Assembly (NCBI RefSeq): GCF_003795125.1
Contig: NZ_CP027783.1
Location: forward strand, 186,001-250,000
From: Tetragenococcus osmophilus
GTDB lineage: Bacteria > Bacillota > Bacilli > Lactobacillales > Enterococcaceae
Reading direction: 5' to 3'
DNA: 64,000 nt
How positions within the stretch are numbered: position 1 is the first letter of the stretch; every line of letters begins with the position of its first letter. A program made the position numbers and the translations under genes. A model generated the notes under the pieces. The model did no database searches and had not been told where the DNA came from. It saw only the letters and a list, made by a program, of their open reading frames with translations. This document shows positions 27,866 to 37,400 of this stretch, one piece after another.

Positions 27866-28735
27866 TTATGCTTTATCAGCTGAACCGAACCAATCGATAT
27901 GGTTTTTCGCTTCTTTAATGATAGCTTCTTTACCTGGTGCTAATAATTTACGAGGGTCAAAACCTTTACCTTCTTGGTCTTTGCCTTCTTCAATGTATTG
28001 ACGTGTTGCTTTAGCAAATGCAATTTGGAATTCAGTATTTACGTTTACTTTAGAAATTCCCATTGTGATAGCTCTTTCGATTTGATCTTGTGGAATACCT
28101 GAGCCACCGTGCAATACTAGTGGAACGTCTTTTCCTACAGCATCAGTGATTGCTTGTAGATGATCAAAATCTAGACCTTTCCAGTTTTCAGGATATACCC
28201 CATGGATATTTCCGATACCACAAGCTAAAAAGTCAATACCTGTGTTAACCATTTGGATACATTCGTCAATATCAGCTAATTCGCCAGTACCGACAATACC
28301 GTCTTCTTCTCCGCCAATCGTTCCTACTTCACATTCAACAGACATGCCTTTAGCATGTGCTCTTTCAACAACGTCCTTAGTTTTTGCTAAGTTTTCGTCA
28401 AATGGAAGAGAAGAACCATCAAACATAACTGAGCTATAACCAGCTTCGATACATTCTAATGCATGTTCATATTCCCCATGGTCTAAGTGAAGAACTACGG
28501 GTACAGTAATATTCATTGATTCGATTAGGTTATTTACCATATCAACAACTAACTTATAACCCCCCATGTATTTTGCAGCGCCCATGGAAGTTTGAATTAA
28601 CACTGGTGCATTTTTTTCTTGCGCAGATTGAAGGATCGCTTGGGTCCATTCCAAGTTGTTTGTGTTATACGCGCCGATTGCATACCCATTCTTACGTGCT
28701 TCCTTAAAAATTTCTGAGCCTGATACTAATGGCAT
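27866..28735 (-). CDS. fba: Class II fructose-1,6-bisphosphate aldolase
   Basis: A 289-residue zinc-dependent aldolase of glycolysis. Zinc ligands appear in VLHLDHGEYEHALECIEAGYSSVMFDGS (first His pair, quoted in part: LHLDHG), GIGNIHG and VLHGGSGIP. The catalytic Asp is in LDHGE. The product site VNVNTEFQ binds the phosphate. It has TAGGAGG before the ATG and its own terminator, so it is expressed apart from murA and rho. A hairpin array lies upstream. Confidence 0.96.
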   Translation of the reverse strand: MPLVSGSEIFKEARKNGYAIGAYNTNNLEWTQAILQSAQEKNAPVLIQTSMGAAKYMGGYKLVVDMVNNLIESMNITVPVVLHLDHGEYEHALECIEAGYSSVMFDGSSLPFDENLAKTKDVVERAHAKGMSVECEVGTIGGEEDGIVGTGELADIDECIQMVNTGIDFLACGIGNIHGVYPENWKGLDFDHLQAITDAVGKDVPLVLHGGSGIPQDQIERAITMGISKVNVNTEFQIAFAKATRQYIEEGKDQEGKGFDPRKLLAPGKEAIIKEAKNHIDWFGSADKA

Positions 28736-28928
28736 AATAGTTTCCTCCTAAGTTTTAGTTAAACGTTTTTTTCAAGCCTTGCTTGACCAACACCTTTATT
28801 TTAGCAAATTATTTGACTTTTTTCTACTAAATCTGCTAGTTTCTATCGATTTTACAATATTTTTGCACTTTGAAAGTCATAATTGGAGAAAATTTTCGGA
28901 AAAATTGCTCGTTCTTTTCTTTTACTTT

Positions 28929-29175
28929 TGAATGAACATAATATCCTCTTTTCAGTGTTCATTCAGTATCTGAATGAACATTACTTTGGCTTTTTAATGT
29001 TCATTCGACTACTGATTGGACATTACTTTGGCTTTTTAATGTTCATTCGACTACTGATTGGACATTACTTTGGCTTTTTAATGTTCATTCGACTACTGAT
29101 TGGACATTACTTTGGCTTTTTAATGTTCATTCGATTGTTGAATGGACATTAGAACTCCTTTTTAGTGCTCATTCG
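28929..29175. repeat. Array of 25-bp hairpins every 42 bp (TGTTCATTC family)
   Basis: Five hairpins with arms like TGTTCATTC/GAATGAACA (or GATTGGACA) start at 28956, 28998, 29040, 29082 and 29124. Each is 25 bp, with a 17-bp spacer (TTACTTTGGCTTTTTAA in four cases), so the period is exactly 42 bp. Half units lie at both ends. The three central units are identical, which suggests recent duplication or strong selection. It fills the gap between the fba promoter region and the pyrG terminator. An open frame runs through only because 42 is a multiple of three. Confidence 0.85.
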
Positions 29176-29187
29176 ACAATAAAAAAA

Positions 29188-29220
29188 CCCGAAAAGCTAA
29201 CTTACTGCTTTTCGAGTTTT
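29188..29220. terminator. Terminator after pyrG
   Basis: A 10-bp stem (CCCGAAAAGC/GCTTTTCGAG, one G-T pair) has T runs on both strands, just after the pyrG stop. Confidence 0.88.
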
Positions 29221-29228
29221 TTACTTTT

Positions 29229-30836
29229 TTAAACTTCTTCTTTTGTTCCCATTGCAGCACCTACAAAAGCCTTTATTAGTCTTTGCGGACGGTTAGGTCG
29301 TGAGATTAATTCTGGATGGAATTGGCATCCAACAAAGAATTTATTCGTAGGAATTTCTACAATTTCTGCTAAATGATTATCTGGAGAAACTCCTGAGAAA
29401 ATCATGCCGTTTTCTGTGAAAATGTCACGGTAATCATTATTAAATTCGTAACGATGACGATGACGTTCTTGTACAACTTCTTCTTGATAAGCTTGTGCTG
29501 TCTTGGTTCCTTCTTGGATTTTACAAGGATAAAGGCCTAAACGTAATGTGCCTCCCATATCCTCTACACCTTTTTGTTCAGTCATAAGATCAATGACATT
29601 ATGTGGTGTACGTGGATCTCTTTCAGTTGTATTCGCGTTTTCTAATCCAATGACGTTTCGTGCGAATTCAACACAAGCCATTTGCATACCTAAACAAATT
29701 CCTAAAAATGGAATATCGTTCTCTCGAGCATAACGGATCGTAGCGATCTTACCTTCTATCCCACGATCACCAAAGCCACCTGGAACTAAAATGCCGTCTG
29801 CTCCTTGTAGTCGTTCTGCGACATTTTCTTCTGTAATTTCAGCTGAATTAATCAAATCAATTTGAACCTTAGCATCATAAGCAAATCCTCCATGCTTCAA
29901 TGCTTCCATCAATGAAAGATAAGCATCAGGTAGTTCGACATATTTACCTATTAAAGCAATACGTACTGTCTTTTTCAAATTTAAAACTCGGTCGATCAAA
30001 CCTTGCCATTCGCTCATATCCGCTTCTGGCGCATCTAATTTCAAATGATTCAAAACAATCTGGTCCATCCCTTGTTTTTGCAAATTCATCGGAATGGAAT
30101 AAAGAGTTTCAACATCTAATGACTCAATAACGGCTTCTGGAGCCACATCACAAAATTGTGCAAGTTTATTTTTAGTGCTTTGCCCAATAGGTTCCTCTGT
30201 TCTTACTACCAACAAATTAGGTTGGATACCTAAGCCACGCAATTCTTTCACGCTATGTTGTGTTGGTTTTGTTTTCATTTCGCCAGCTGCCTTCAAATAA
30301 GGAATTAACGTAGTATGAACATATAAGACATTATCAGCTCCAACTTCGCCTTTCATTTGACGCAAAGCTTCTAGAAAAGGCAAGGATTCAATGTCTCCTA
30401 CTGTACCTCCGACTTCTGTAATAATCACATCTGAATCAGTCATACTTGCAGCTCGCATGATTTTTTCTTTAATTTCATTTGTAATATGAGGGATTACTTG
30501 GACAGTAGCCCCTAAGTATTCGCCCTTTCTTTCTTTGCGAATTACTTCAGAATAAACTTTCCCGGTCGTCACATTGGAATATTGATTTAAATTAATATCA
30601 ATAAACCGTTCATAGTGTCCTAAGTCTAAATCTGTTTCTGCGCCATCGTCAGTCACAAATACTTCGCCGTGTTGATATGGGCTCATCGTTCCTGGATCGA
30701 CATTAATGTAAGGATCAAATTTTTGAATCGTTACTTTTAATCCTCGATTTTTCAATAAACGTCCTAACGAAGCAGCTACAATTCCTTTTCCAATAGATGA
30801 AACAACGCCGCCAGTTACGAAAATGTATTTGGTCAT
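29229..30836 (-). CDS. pyrG: CTP synthase
   Basis: A 535-residue enzyme that aminates UTP to CTP. The N-terminal synthetase domain starts with [14 protein letters not shown] (P-loop) and contains [20 protein letters not shown], cited as the family landmark [11 protein letters not shown]. The C-terminal class I glutamine amidotransferase has [11 protein letters not shown] with the nucleophile Cys, and FHPELISRP with the catalytic His and Glu. AAGGAG precedes the ATG. The leader carries a terminator and a G-rich transcript start, so CTP-dependent attenuation is likely. Confidence 0.97.
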   Translation of the reverse strand: MTKYIFVTGGVVSSIGKGIVAASLGRLLKNRGLKVTIQKFDPYINVDPGTMSPYQHGEVFVTDDGAETDLDLGHYERFIDINLNQYSNVTTGKVYSEVIRKERKGEYLGATVQVIPHITNEIKEKIMRAASMTDSDVIITEVGGTVGDIESLPFLEALRQMKGEVGADNVLYVHTTLIPYLKAAGEMKTKPTQHSVKELRGLGIQPNLLVVRTEEPIGQSTKNKLAQFCDVAPEAVIESLDVETLYSIPMNLQKQGMDQIVLNHLKLDAPEADMSEWQGLIDRVLNLKKTVRIALIGKYVELPDAYLSLMEALKHGGFAYDAKVQIDLINSAEITEENVAERLQGADGILVPGGFGDRGIEGKIATIRYARENDIPFLGICLGMQMACVEFARNVIGLENANTTERDPRTPHNVIDLMTEQKGVEDMGGTLRLGLYPCKIQEGTKTAQAYQEEVVQERHRHRYEFNNDYRDIFTENGMIFSGVSPDNHLAEIVEIPTNKFFVGCQFHPELISRPNRPQRLIKAFVGAAMGTKEEV

Positions 30837-30884
30837 AATTAAAAACTCCTTATCTTTTTTCAGGTGCTACATTTAGAAATAAAA

Positions 30885-30961
30885 GAAAACTCCCTATTCG
30901 ATTTGAATAGGGAGCATTATTTTTCTAAAACGATCAAAGCTCTTTTACTATAAGAGCGCCC
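30885..30961 (-). promoter_or_regulatory. pyrG leader attenuator (CTP-responsive type)
   Basis: The predicted transcript starts GGGCGCTC at 30961 and runs to a terminator with stem CTCCCTATTC/GAATAGGGAG (30890-30899 and 30905-30914) and TTTTCTTTT. In Bacillus and Lactococcus pyrG, low CTP causes extra G residues at the 5' GGGC start, and these pair with the CU-rich arm of the terminator. The CTCCC arm and GGGC start here fit that mechanism. This is inference from the family. Confidence 0.75.
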
Positions 30962-30968
30962 AAGCAAA

Positions 30969-30997
30969 ATATTACCTCGTTCAATTTAGAAAGTCAA
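30969..30997 (-). promoter_or_regulatory. Predicted pyrG promoter
   Basis: TTGACT (30992-30997) and TAATAT (30969-30974) on the minus strand are 17 bp apart and place the start at the GGG of 30961. It lies just after the glnA stop codon. Confidence 0.7.
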
Positions 30998-31015
30998 TCT
31001 TTATTCTCATTTTTA

Positions 31016-32356
31016 TTAATAAAGTTCTAAATATTGTTCTCTTTCCCATTCTGATACTGTCTGTCTAAAGGCGGACCATTCCATTTGTTTGGCTTCAATA
31101 AAGTTCTCATAAATATGAGAGCCTAGCGCTTCGATAACTACTTGATCATCTTTTAATTCTTTTAGCGCATTATGCAAAGTTGAAGGCAAATCAAAGATTT
31201 GTGCTTTTGTCCGCTCTTCTTCTGTCATAACATAAATGTTGCGGTCTACTCCTTCTGGAGGTACTAATTCATTTTGAATACCATCAAGTCCAGCTTCTAC
31301 TAATGTAGCTAATGCTAAGTATGGATTCGCGGATGGATCTACTGAACGCAACTCTAAACGAGTAGACATTCCGCGTGAAGAAGGCACCCGAATTAAAGGC
31401 GAACGATTATGACCAGACCAAGCCACGTGCACTGGCGCTTCATAACCAGGAACTAAGCGTTTATAGGAGTTTACCGTTGGATCACAAACAGCAGTGTAAG
31501 CACGAGCATGTTTAATCAAACCGGCTAAAAATTGGTAAGCTGTTTGGCTTAACTCTAATTCGCCATTTTCATCATAAAAGGCGTTTTTCTCTCCTTTAAA
31601 CAAAGACATATTACAATGCATGCCAGATCCGGCAATGCCATCCATTGGTTTAGGCATGAAAGTAGCATGTAGTCCATATTTTCTTGCGATGGTTTTTACT
31701 ACTAACTTAAAGGTTTGGATATTATCACATGCGTCGATAGCGTCAGCGTATTTAAAATCAATTTCGTGTTGACCAGGCGCAGCTTCGTGGTGAGAAGCTT
31801 CGACTTCAAATCCTAATTTTTCTAATTCTAATACAATATCCCGTCGGCAATTTTCCCCTAAATCCATAGGGGCGAAATCAAAGTAACCGCCGTGGTCATT
31901 TAAATTTTTCGTAATGTTTTCGTCTTTGTCTAATTGAAATAAGAAAAATTCAGGTTCTGGGCCTAATTCAAAAGAAGTAAAACCTAAATCTTGCATATGA
32001 TACAAAACACGTTTCAAATTTCCCCGCGGATCACCAGCAAAAGGCGTCCCATCTGAATTATAGATATCACAAATTAAACGAGCCACTTTTCCATGTTCAG
32101 CTTCCCAAGGAAAGATCATCCAAGTGGTTAAGTCAGGACATAAATACATATCACTTTCTTCAATACGTACAAATCCTTCGATAGAAGAACCGTCAAACAT
32201 CATTTTATTATCTAAGACCTTATCAATTTGGCTTATCGGTACTTCCACATTTTTTATCATACCGCTAACGTCGGTAAACATTAAACGTAAAAATCGGACA
32301 TTCTCGTTTTGGGCAATTTCTTTTATCTGTTCTGCAGTATAGTCTACTTTGGGCAT
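31016..32356 (-). CDS. glnA: Glutamine synthetase, type I
   Basis: A 446-residue ATP-dependent ligase forming glutamine from glutamate and ammonia. Active-site motifs are FDGSSIEGF, the [10 protein letters not shown] metal site, [11 protein letters not shown] and the NPYLALA region. Length and absence of an adenylylation-type tail fit the GSI-alpha class of Firmicutes, which is controlled by feedback and GlnR and not by adenylylation. It follows glnR by 48 bp in one operon. Confidence 0.97.
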   Translation of the reverse strand: MPKVDYTAEQIKEIAQNENVRFLRLMFTDVSGMIKNVEVPISQIDKVLDNKMMFDGSSIEGFVRIEESDMYLCPDLTTWMIFPWEAEHGKVARLICDIYNSDGTPFAGDPRGNLKRVLYHMQDLGFTSFELGPEPEFFLFQLDKDENITKNLNDHGGYFDFAPMDLGENCRRDIVLELEKLGFEVEASHHEAAPGQHEIDFKYADAIDACDNIQTFKLVVKTIARKYGLHATFMPKPMDGIAGSGMHCNMSLFKGEKNAFYDENGELELSQTAYQFLAGLIKHARAYTAVCDPTVNSYKRLVPGYEAPVHVAWSGHNRSPLIRVPSSRGMSTRLELRSVDPSANPYLALATLVEAGLDGIQNELVPPEGVDRNIYVMTEEERTKAQIFDLPSTLHNALKELKDDQVVIEALGSHIYENFIEAKQMEWSAFRQTVSEWEREQYLELY

Positions 32357-32404
32357 AAATTTTTTCCTTCCTTTTTCCGCGGTTTATAGTAATAGACATG
32401 TAAC

Positions 32405-32785
32405 TTATAATTTGGGACCTTTCATGCCAAATGGATTTTTTTGGCTTAATCCACCTTGTGAAAGAATCTCATCGTAAAAAATACGCCTAACATCTTTATC
32501 TGTAAGTGGTTTTTTATCTTTTGCTTTTTTCTCATCTTCTTTTTGCATCTTATAAACATGCTTGATTCCTGCCATATTTAACCCATCAGCAAGATAGTCT
32601 TTAATCTCAAGCAGTACGTCGATGTCATTTAGCGAGTATAAGCGTCGATTGCCTTCACTTCTTTCTGGGTAAATTAAATTTTGTTCCTCATAGTAACGAA
32701 TTTGACGAGCCGTTAAATCCGTCAGTTTCATGACTGTACCAATTGGAAAAACAGACAACGAACGTCGCAGCTCTTTTTCACTCAT
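32405..32785 (-). CDS. glnR: GlnR, MerR-family nitrogen repressor
   Basis: A 126-residue repressor with an N-terminal MerR winged helix (about 10-80; VMKLTDLTARQIRYYEEQNLI, cited in part). The C-terminal tail senses feedback-inhibited glutamine synthetase in Bacillus. It is the first gene of glnRA and has a GlnR box in its own promoter, so it is autoregulated. AGGAG precedes the ATG. Confidence 0.95.
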   Translation of the reverse strand: MSEKELRRSLSVFPIGTVMKLTDLTARQIRYYEEQNLIYPERSEGNRRLYSLNDIDVLLEIKDYLADGLNMAGIKHVYKMQKEDEKKAKDKKPLTDKDVRRIFYDEILSQGGLSQKNPFGMKGPKL

Positions 32786-32827
32786 ACGCTTTCTCCTCTT
32801 TCCTTATGTTGGTCAATCTACTTAGCA

Positions 32828-32856
32828 ACTATACCAATTGCTAAGTCCCCTGTCAA
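32828..32856 (-). promoter_or_regulatory. Predicted glnRA promoter
   Basis: TTGACA (32851-32856) and TATAGT (32828-32833) on the minus strand are exactly 17 bp apart. An imperfect palindrome CTTAGCAA/TTGCTAAG spans the -10. Confidence 0.8.
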
Positions 32857-32863
32857 CTAATTA

Positions 32864-32880
32864 TGTGACAAAACCTCACA
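32864..32880. promoter_or_regulatory. GlnR box
   Basis: TGTGACAAAACCTCACA fits the GlnR/TnrA consensus TGTNA-N7-TNACA exactly. It lies just upstream of the -35 of the glnRA promoter. Confidence 0.85.
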
Positions 32881-32881
32881 C

Positions 32882-32921
32882 AAAAAAAGCAGCGGCAGAA
32901 AAAATGCCTTTCTGCTGCTAC
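32882..32921 (-). terminator. Terminator after hflX
   Basis: An imperfect stem (AGCAGCGGCAGAAA against TTTCTGCTGCT) ends in a T7 run on the minus strand. It overlaps the last codons of hflX and closes the miaA-hflX unit. Confidence 0.8.
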
Positions 32922-34162
32922 TTTGCTTGATTCATTTTCGTAATGGCAAAGGAATTTTCCTTAGCAAAACCTTTAATTATATATTGTTGTGTATTTTCAT
33001 CAAAATCAGTTGTTATAACTAATGTATTTTCCTTTAATTTTTCTAACAAACGCCCTTCATCTGGGGCTAAAACTAGCGTATAAGGTTGCAGTTCTTCTTT
33101 CATAATCCTTTGAATAGCTTTTGTAAGTTTTTCCTTACTATTCGGATCATTAGCTGAAAGCAATACGTGCGGATACTGAGTAGGTACAAACTGCTTTTCA
33201 TCAATTAAGTCTGCTTTATTATAAACCGCTAAAACAGGGACATTACGCAAGTTTAAATCCTCCATCAGCTGCACCACAGTTTGTTCTTGTTGTTGTCGAT
33301 TATCAGCAGAAGCATCAATTACATGCAAAATTAAATCCATATTTTGGCTTTCTTCTAAAGTAGAATGAAAAGCATCTACTAGTTGAGTTGGTAAGTCTTG
33401 GATAAACCCAACAGTGTCTGTTACCGTTACTTCAAAGCCTTCGGGCAGACGCCATTTTTTTGTTAGTGGATCTAAGGTAGCAAACAGCTGATCTTTTTCA
33501 TACGTATTTGCGCTAGTTAATAAATTTAATAGCGTCGACTTTCCCGCATTCGTATATCCAACTAGACCAATTTGGTATACTTCTTGTTCGTTGCGCTGTT
33601 GGCGAGTACGTCGGCGATGTTCTTCGACTTCTTTTAACTCATGACGAATGCTTGTCATTTTTTTACGAATCAAACGACGATCTGTCTCTAATTTCGTTTC
33701 ACCAGGACCACGAGTTCCGATACCGCCGCCTAAACGAGATAAAGTTTTCCCTTGCCCGATAATTCGAGGAAAGGAATATTCCAATTGAGCTAATTCAACT
33801 TGTAGTTTCCCTTCTTTAGAACGGGCACGTTTAGCAAAAATATCTAAGATTAATTGAATACGGTCAATTGTTGGTGTTTCTAACGTATTTTCAATAATTT
33901 GACCCTGGCGTGGCGTTAAGGCACGGTTAAAAATAACTAAATCAATATTTTCTTCATCGATGGTTTGTCGCAATTCTTCCATTTTTCCTTTACCAATAAT
34001 CGTCTGATGATCCACTTGGTTTCGGCTTTGTTCAATATTTGTTATAACATCTCCATGCGCTGTTTCCGCCAAATTAGCTAACTCTGCCATAGAGTCTTCA
34101 AAAGTAAGATAATTTTCCGACGTTTTTAACCCAACTAAAGCCACTCGTTCTTTTTTTGTCAT
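32918..34162 (-). CDS. hflX: GTPase HflX
   Basis: A 414-residue ribosome-associated GTPase that helps recover stalled or heat-damaged ribosomes. The N-terminal HflX domain has the glycine-rich RLGGGIGTRGPGETKLE linker, followed by a coiled coil. The G domain shows G1 GYTNAGKST, G3 DTVGF and G4 NKAD. ATG 34162 follows GGAGGTG; it begins one base after the miaA stop codon, so translation is coupled. Confidence 0.95.
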   Translation of the reverse strand: MTKKERVALVGLKTSENYLTFEDSMAELANLAETAHGDVITNIEQSRNQVDHQTIIGKGKMEELRQTIDEENIDLVIFNRALTPRQGQIIENTLETPTIDRIQLILDIFAKRARSKEGKLQVELAQLEYSFPRIIGQGKTLSRLGGGIGTRGPGETKLETDRRLIRKKMTSIRHELKEVEEHRRRTRQQRNEQEVYQIGLVGYTNAGKSTLLNLLTSANTYEKDQLFATLDPLTKKWRLPEGFEVTVTDTVGFIQDLPTQLVDAFHSTLEESQNMDLILHVIDASADNRQQQEQTVVQLMEDLNLRNVPVLAVYNKADLIDEKQFVPTQYPHVLLSANDPNSKEKLTKAIQRIMKEELQPYTLVLAPDEGRLLEKLKENTLVITTDFDENTQQYIIKGFAKENSFAITKMNQAK

Positions 34163-34163
34163 T

Positions 34164-35075
34164 TCACACCTCCAACCAATGACTAACTTCATTTTCTATT
34201 TCTGTAAATGCTTGAGGATCTTCTAGTAAATCGAACCAATGAAAAGACATCCGATTGTAAAACCAAGTAAGCTGTCTTTTAGCATAACGTCTTGAATTTC
34301 TTTTGATTTGTTCTGTTGTTTCCGCTAATGACTGTTCGCCAGAAAAATAAGGGAAAAATTCTTTATAGCCAATTCCTTTTGCTGCTTGGCTATCAGGAAA
34401 TTGCTTAACTAATTCAGCCTCTTTTGCTAAACCATCTTGTAGCATGGATTCTACACGGTTATTTATTCTTTCATACAAAACAGACCGCTCCGAAGTCAGA
34501 CCGATCATAAAACTATCGTATAATTTTTCCGGTGTTTTTTTAGGAGCAGCGATACTTTCTCCTGTTGTTTCCATCACTTCCAAGGCACGAATCACTTTAC
34601 GTTGATTATTCATATGAATCTTTGTAGCTGCTAGCGGATCTTTTTCTTGCAGTAATTCAAAAAGGGCTTCTGGGCCTTTATCTTGGGCAAAGTCTTCATA
34701 CTTTTGACGAATACGTTCATCTTTTTTTTGAGCACCTAACTGATAATCATAAAGGAGGGATTGAATATATAAGCCAGTCCCTCCTACAAGAATAGGTAAA
34801 TTCCCTCTATGATAAATTTCTGTGATTTTTTGTCTAGCTTGAGTTTGAAAATCAGCTACCGAATATGGATCTCCAATATCACAAATATCAATTAAATGAT
34901 GGCTGACACCTTGCTTTTCTTCTTCTGTAATTTTAGCGGTGCCAATATTTAGCCCGCGATAAATTTGCATAGAATCTCCACTGATAACTTCACCATTAAA
35001 TTGCTGTGCTAAACGAATGCTCAAAGCGGTTTTTCCTACAGCTGTTGGCCCTGCAATGACTAAGACTTTTTTCAT
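34164..35075 (-). CDS. miaA: tRNA dimethylallyltransferase
   Basis: A 303-residue enzyme that adds dimethylallyl to A37 of tRNAs reading UNN codons. The P-loop is AGPTAVGKTALS, followed by GDSMQIYRGLNIGTAK and the GGTGLYIQSLL and RNSRRYAKRQLTWF motifs. It overlaps the upstream GDPD gene by four bases and is next to hflX, the conserved miaA-hflX order. Confidence 0.96.
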   Translation of the reverse strand: MKKVLVIAGPTAVGKTALSIRLAQQFNGEVISGDSMQIYRGLNIGTAKITEEEKQGVSHHLIDICDIGDPYSVADFQTQARQKITEIYHRGNLPILVGGTGLYIQSLLYDYQLGAQKKDERIRQKYEDFAQDKGPEALFELLQEKDPLAATKIHMNNQRKVIRALEVMETTGESIAAPKKTPEKLYDSFMIGLTSERSVLYERINNRVESMLQDGLAKEAELVKQFPDSQAAKGIGYKEFFPYFSGEQSLAETTEQIKRNSRRYAKRQLTWFYNRMSFHWFDLLEDPQAFTEIENEVSHWLEV

Positions 35076-35809
35076 GTTTTTTGTTGGTTCCTTCTTTTAG
35101 CTGCTAACATTTTTTCTGGATAGTCCGTAAATACACCAGCTACTCGCAGTTCCATAACCTTAGCTAATGTTTCTTCGTCATTGACTGTCCACGGTCGAAC
35201 ATCTATTGGGTAATTGGGAACTTCGGCATCATGATCTAAAGCCCAGTCAATTCGTGGGTGAATGCCTTTAATATAAGAACGATCCAAAGCCATCGTAGGC
35301 GCTTCTTCTGAATCCCCCATGACAAGATCGATGCGAGCTTTAGGCTCAAGTTTATGAATTCGTTCTAAAGTATCAACGTTTAAACTACAATACCAATAAG
35401 TAAAAGGCCAATCTTGGCTCGTCATAAGGTTTGAAACTTTTTCTTCAATCTCAGGATATTGTTCAACGTTTGTTTTAAATTCGATCTCTACAATTCCTCG
35501 ATAATTACGCGCAACAAGCAAATCAGTTACTTCTTTTAACGTAGGAACTTTGGTTGATTCATATTTATCATCAAACCAACTTCCTGCATTCAAGGCTTTC
35601 ATATCGGCAAGAGTTTTATCTTTAATAGCTCCTTTACCATTGGTTGTGCGATTTACTTGTTCATCGTGCATAACTACAATTTCATTATCCTTAGTTAATT
35701 GAACATCTAATTCAATTCCTTCTGCACCTGCACGAATCGCTTCAGCAAACGAAGGCAGCGTATTCTCCGGCCCTGTCCCACTGGCTCCTCTATGAGCAAA
35801 AATTTTCAT
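35072..35809 (-). CDS. Glycerophosphodiester phosphodiesterase
   Basis: A 245-residue GDPD-family enzyme that releases glycerol-3-phosphate from deacylated phospholipids. Motifs are AHRGASGTGPENTLPSF at the N terminus, EGIELDVQLTKD and VVMHDEQVNRTTNG, with the paired His, Glu and Asp of the active site. It has no signal peptide and so is cytoplasmic. ATG 35809 follows GGAGTGAGA by good spacing; an upstream in-frame start lies 17 codons away without a site. It is the first gene of the GDPD-miaA-hflX unit. Confidence 0.92.
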   Translation of the reverse strand: MKIFAHRGASGTGPENTLPSFAEAIRAGAEGIELDVQLTKDNEIVVMHDEQVNRTTNGKGAIKDKTLADMKALNAGSWFDDKYESTKVPTLKEVTDLLVARNYRGIVEIEFKTNVEQYPEIEEKVSNLMTSQDWPFTYWYCSLNVDTLERIHKLEPKARIDLVMGDSEEAPTMALDRSYIKGIHPRIDWALDHDAEVPNYPIDVRPWTVNDEETLAKVMELRVAGVFTDYPEKMLAAKRRNQQKT

Positions 35810-35900
35810 CGATCTCACTCCAATCAGAGTTATTGTAACACGTATAGAAAAAATCAACAAAAAAAGAAGGGAAATGCGGAGCGCTCGCTTCTTTTAGACT

Positions 35901-36419
35901 TTATAATGGCTTAGAAAAGTAAGTGAGTGGTTCGTCGCTTAATTTTTTCATTTCGTTTTTCTTTTCATAAATCATTTCCGTCAATTCATCGGAAAGCTCT
36001 TCGACTAACATGCGCGCGCCTTTAAATGTATACCCTCCAATTTGTACTGTTTCTTCAGGAGATAAAACAATTTTACGCGTAGCAATTCTTTTGAAAAATT
36101 CATCCAAGAAATAATTTGGTAAATAAAAACTGTTTTGTGCCGCAAAAGAATGTAAATAAATATAATCATCTACCGTAATATAACAATCATCAAAAGCGTT
36201 AAAACTAGTATATTGTTCCATCATGATAACGCGCTTATCTAAAATTTCGACTATCTTTTTGTTTAACAATACCAATGTTTCAATCTCTTTGACTTTATGC
36301 TCAAGCAACCGTCGTTTTTCATCCTTACGTTGGTCAAATCGTATACGTAAATTAAATGCAACAGTTACTACAAGTGCGCCAATTAAAACCCCCAATAGTC
36401 CTATAAAAAACACTCTCAT
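35901..36419 (-). CDS. Membrane-anchored protein of unknown function
   Basis: A 172-residue protein with one N-terminal membrane helix (about 3-22), a basic coiled-coil segment (about 28-60) and a soluble domain. I do not recognise the family. The C-terminal part has no cysteines in pairs, no nucleotide motif and no repeat. It lies between the GDPD gene and clpP on the opposite strand to clpP. AGGAGG precedes the ATG. Confidence 0.75.
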   Translation of the reverse strand: MRVFFIGLLGVLIGALVVTVAFNLRIRFDQRKDEKRRLLEHKVKEIETLVLLNKKIVEILDKRVIMMEQYTSFNAFDDCYITVDDYIYLHSFAAQNSFYLPNYFLDEFFKRIATRKIVLSPEETVQIGGYTFKGARMLVEELSDELTEMIYEKKNEMKKLSDEPLTYFSKPL

Positions 36420-36496
36420 CTAACTTGCCTCCTCGTTTAATCGTTACTGATGAGTTTATCTTACCAAATTTTTTCTGTTATATCCAAGGTTTTATA

Positions 36497-36526
36497 TTTG
36501 ACCTTTATTGACCAAGTGTGTATACT
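36497..36526 (+). promoter_or_regulatory. CtsR box overlapping the clpP promoter
   Basis: TTTGACCTTTATTGACC (36497-36513) is the reverse of the CtsR heptad repeat GGTCAATAAAGGTCAAA. It covers the -35 TTGACC (36498-36503); the -10 TATACT is 17 bp later (36521-36526). A CtsR repressor bound here would block heat-shock expression of clpP. Confidence 0.88.
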
Positions 36527-36609
36527 AGCTATTAGAAAAAGTTAATTTGACGTGATATAATACTATTTAAACGTCATAATTTTCTATGAATGAAAGGGAG
36601 GAACATTAT

Positions 36610-37191
36610 ATGAATTTGATTCCAACAGTCATTGAACAATCATCTCGCGGAGAAAGAGCGTATGATATTTATTCTCGCTTATTAAAAGATCGCATTATTA
36701 TGTTAAGTGGCGAAGTAACTGATGATTTATCTAACTCCATTATCTCGCAACTACTATTTTTAGATGCGCAAGATTCAGAAAAAGATATCTATCTATATAT
36801 TAACTCACCAGGCGGTAGTGTTACAGCTGGCTTTGCAATTTATGATACAATTAACTTTGTCAAAGCAGACGTACAAACGATCGTATTAGGTATGGCCGCT
36901 TCTATGGGAAGTTTCTTACTAACAGCAGGTACAAAAGGTAAACGTTTTGCTTTACCAAATGCTGAAATCTTGATTCACCAACCATTAGGCGGTGCTCAAG
37001 GGCAAGCAACTGAAATTGAAATTGCTGCTCGTCATATCTTGAAAACACGTGATCGTTTAAATGAAATTTTGGCTGAACGTACAGGTCAACCAATTGATGT
37101 CATTAAACGCGATACAGATCGTGATAACTATATGACAGCTGAAGAAGCAAAAGAATATGGTTTGATCGATGAAATCATGACTAACAAATAA
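36610..37191 (+). CDS. clpP: ATP-dependent Clp protease proteolytic subunit
   Basis: A 193-residue serine peptidase that forms the tetradecameric chamber used with ClpC, ClpX or ClpE. The catalytic Ser is S98 in GMAASMGSF and His H123 in ILIHQPLGG; Asp lies in the C-terminal third. ATG 36610 follows GGGAGG; the upstream in-frame ATG at 36586 would extend the protein beyond the normal ClpP start. It is monocistronic, under CtsR control, and ends at a strong terminator. Confidence 0.97.
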   Translation: MNLIPTVIEQSSRGERAYDIYSRLLKDRIIMLSGEVTDDLSNSIISQLLFLDAQDSEKDIYLYINSPGGSVTAGFAIYDTINFVKADVQTIVLGMAASMGSFLLTAGTKGKRFALPNAEILIHQPLGGAQGQATEIEIAARHILKTRDRLNEILAERTGQPIDVIKRDTDRDNYMTAEEAKEYGLIDEIMTNK

Positions 37192-37200
37192 ACAATAAAA

Positions 37201-37246
37201 ATGCCATTATCTTTACTATTTCAGGTAAAGATAATGGCATTTTTTG
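37201..37246 (+). terminator. Terminator after clpP
   Basis: A 15-bp perfect stem (arms 37201-37215 and 37226-37240) is followed by TTTTTTG, ten bases after the stop codon. After the hairpin array that follows, bases 37401-37529 hold nothing I can identify. Confidence 0.92.
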
Positions 37247-37277
37247 TATTCAAACAATTTTCTAAGGAAATGAAGAG

Positions 37278-37400
37278 GACTTATGTATTGAAAGTTAATT
37301 CAGGGCATAGATCTTTACGACTTATGTCCTGAAAGTTGATTCAGGTCATAGATCCTTACGACTTATGTTCTGAAAGTTAATTCAGATCATAAGTTAAGCG
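37278..37400. repeat. Hairpin array, three units every 41 bp (TTATGTCCTGAA family)
   Basis: Units start at 37278, 37319 and 37360. Each is an imperfect palindrome of about 32 bp (arms like CTTATGTCCTGAA and TTCAGGTCATAG) plus a 9-bp spacer (ATCTTTAC, ATCCTTAC types). The array is preceded by TTCTAAGGAAATG, shared with the array at 40390. It lies between convergent clpP and the response regulator. Confidence 0.85.

Noticed and set aside
28883-29152. Open frame with 14-residue repeats (HYFGFLMFIRLLIG) upstream of fba
   Set aside because: It arises because the hairpin array has a 42-bp period, a multiple of three. It has no ribosome-binding site and the palindromes explain the sequence.
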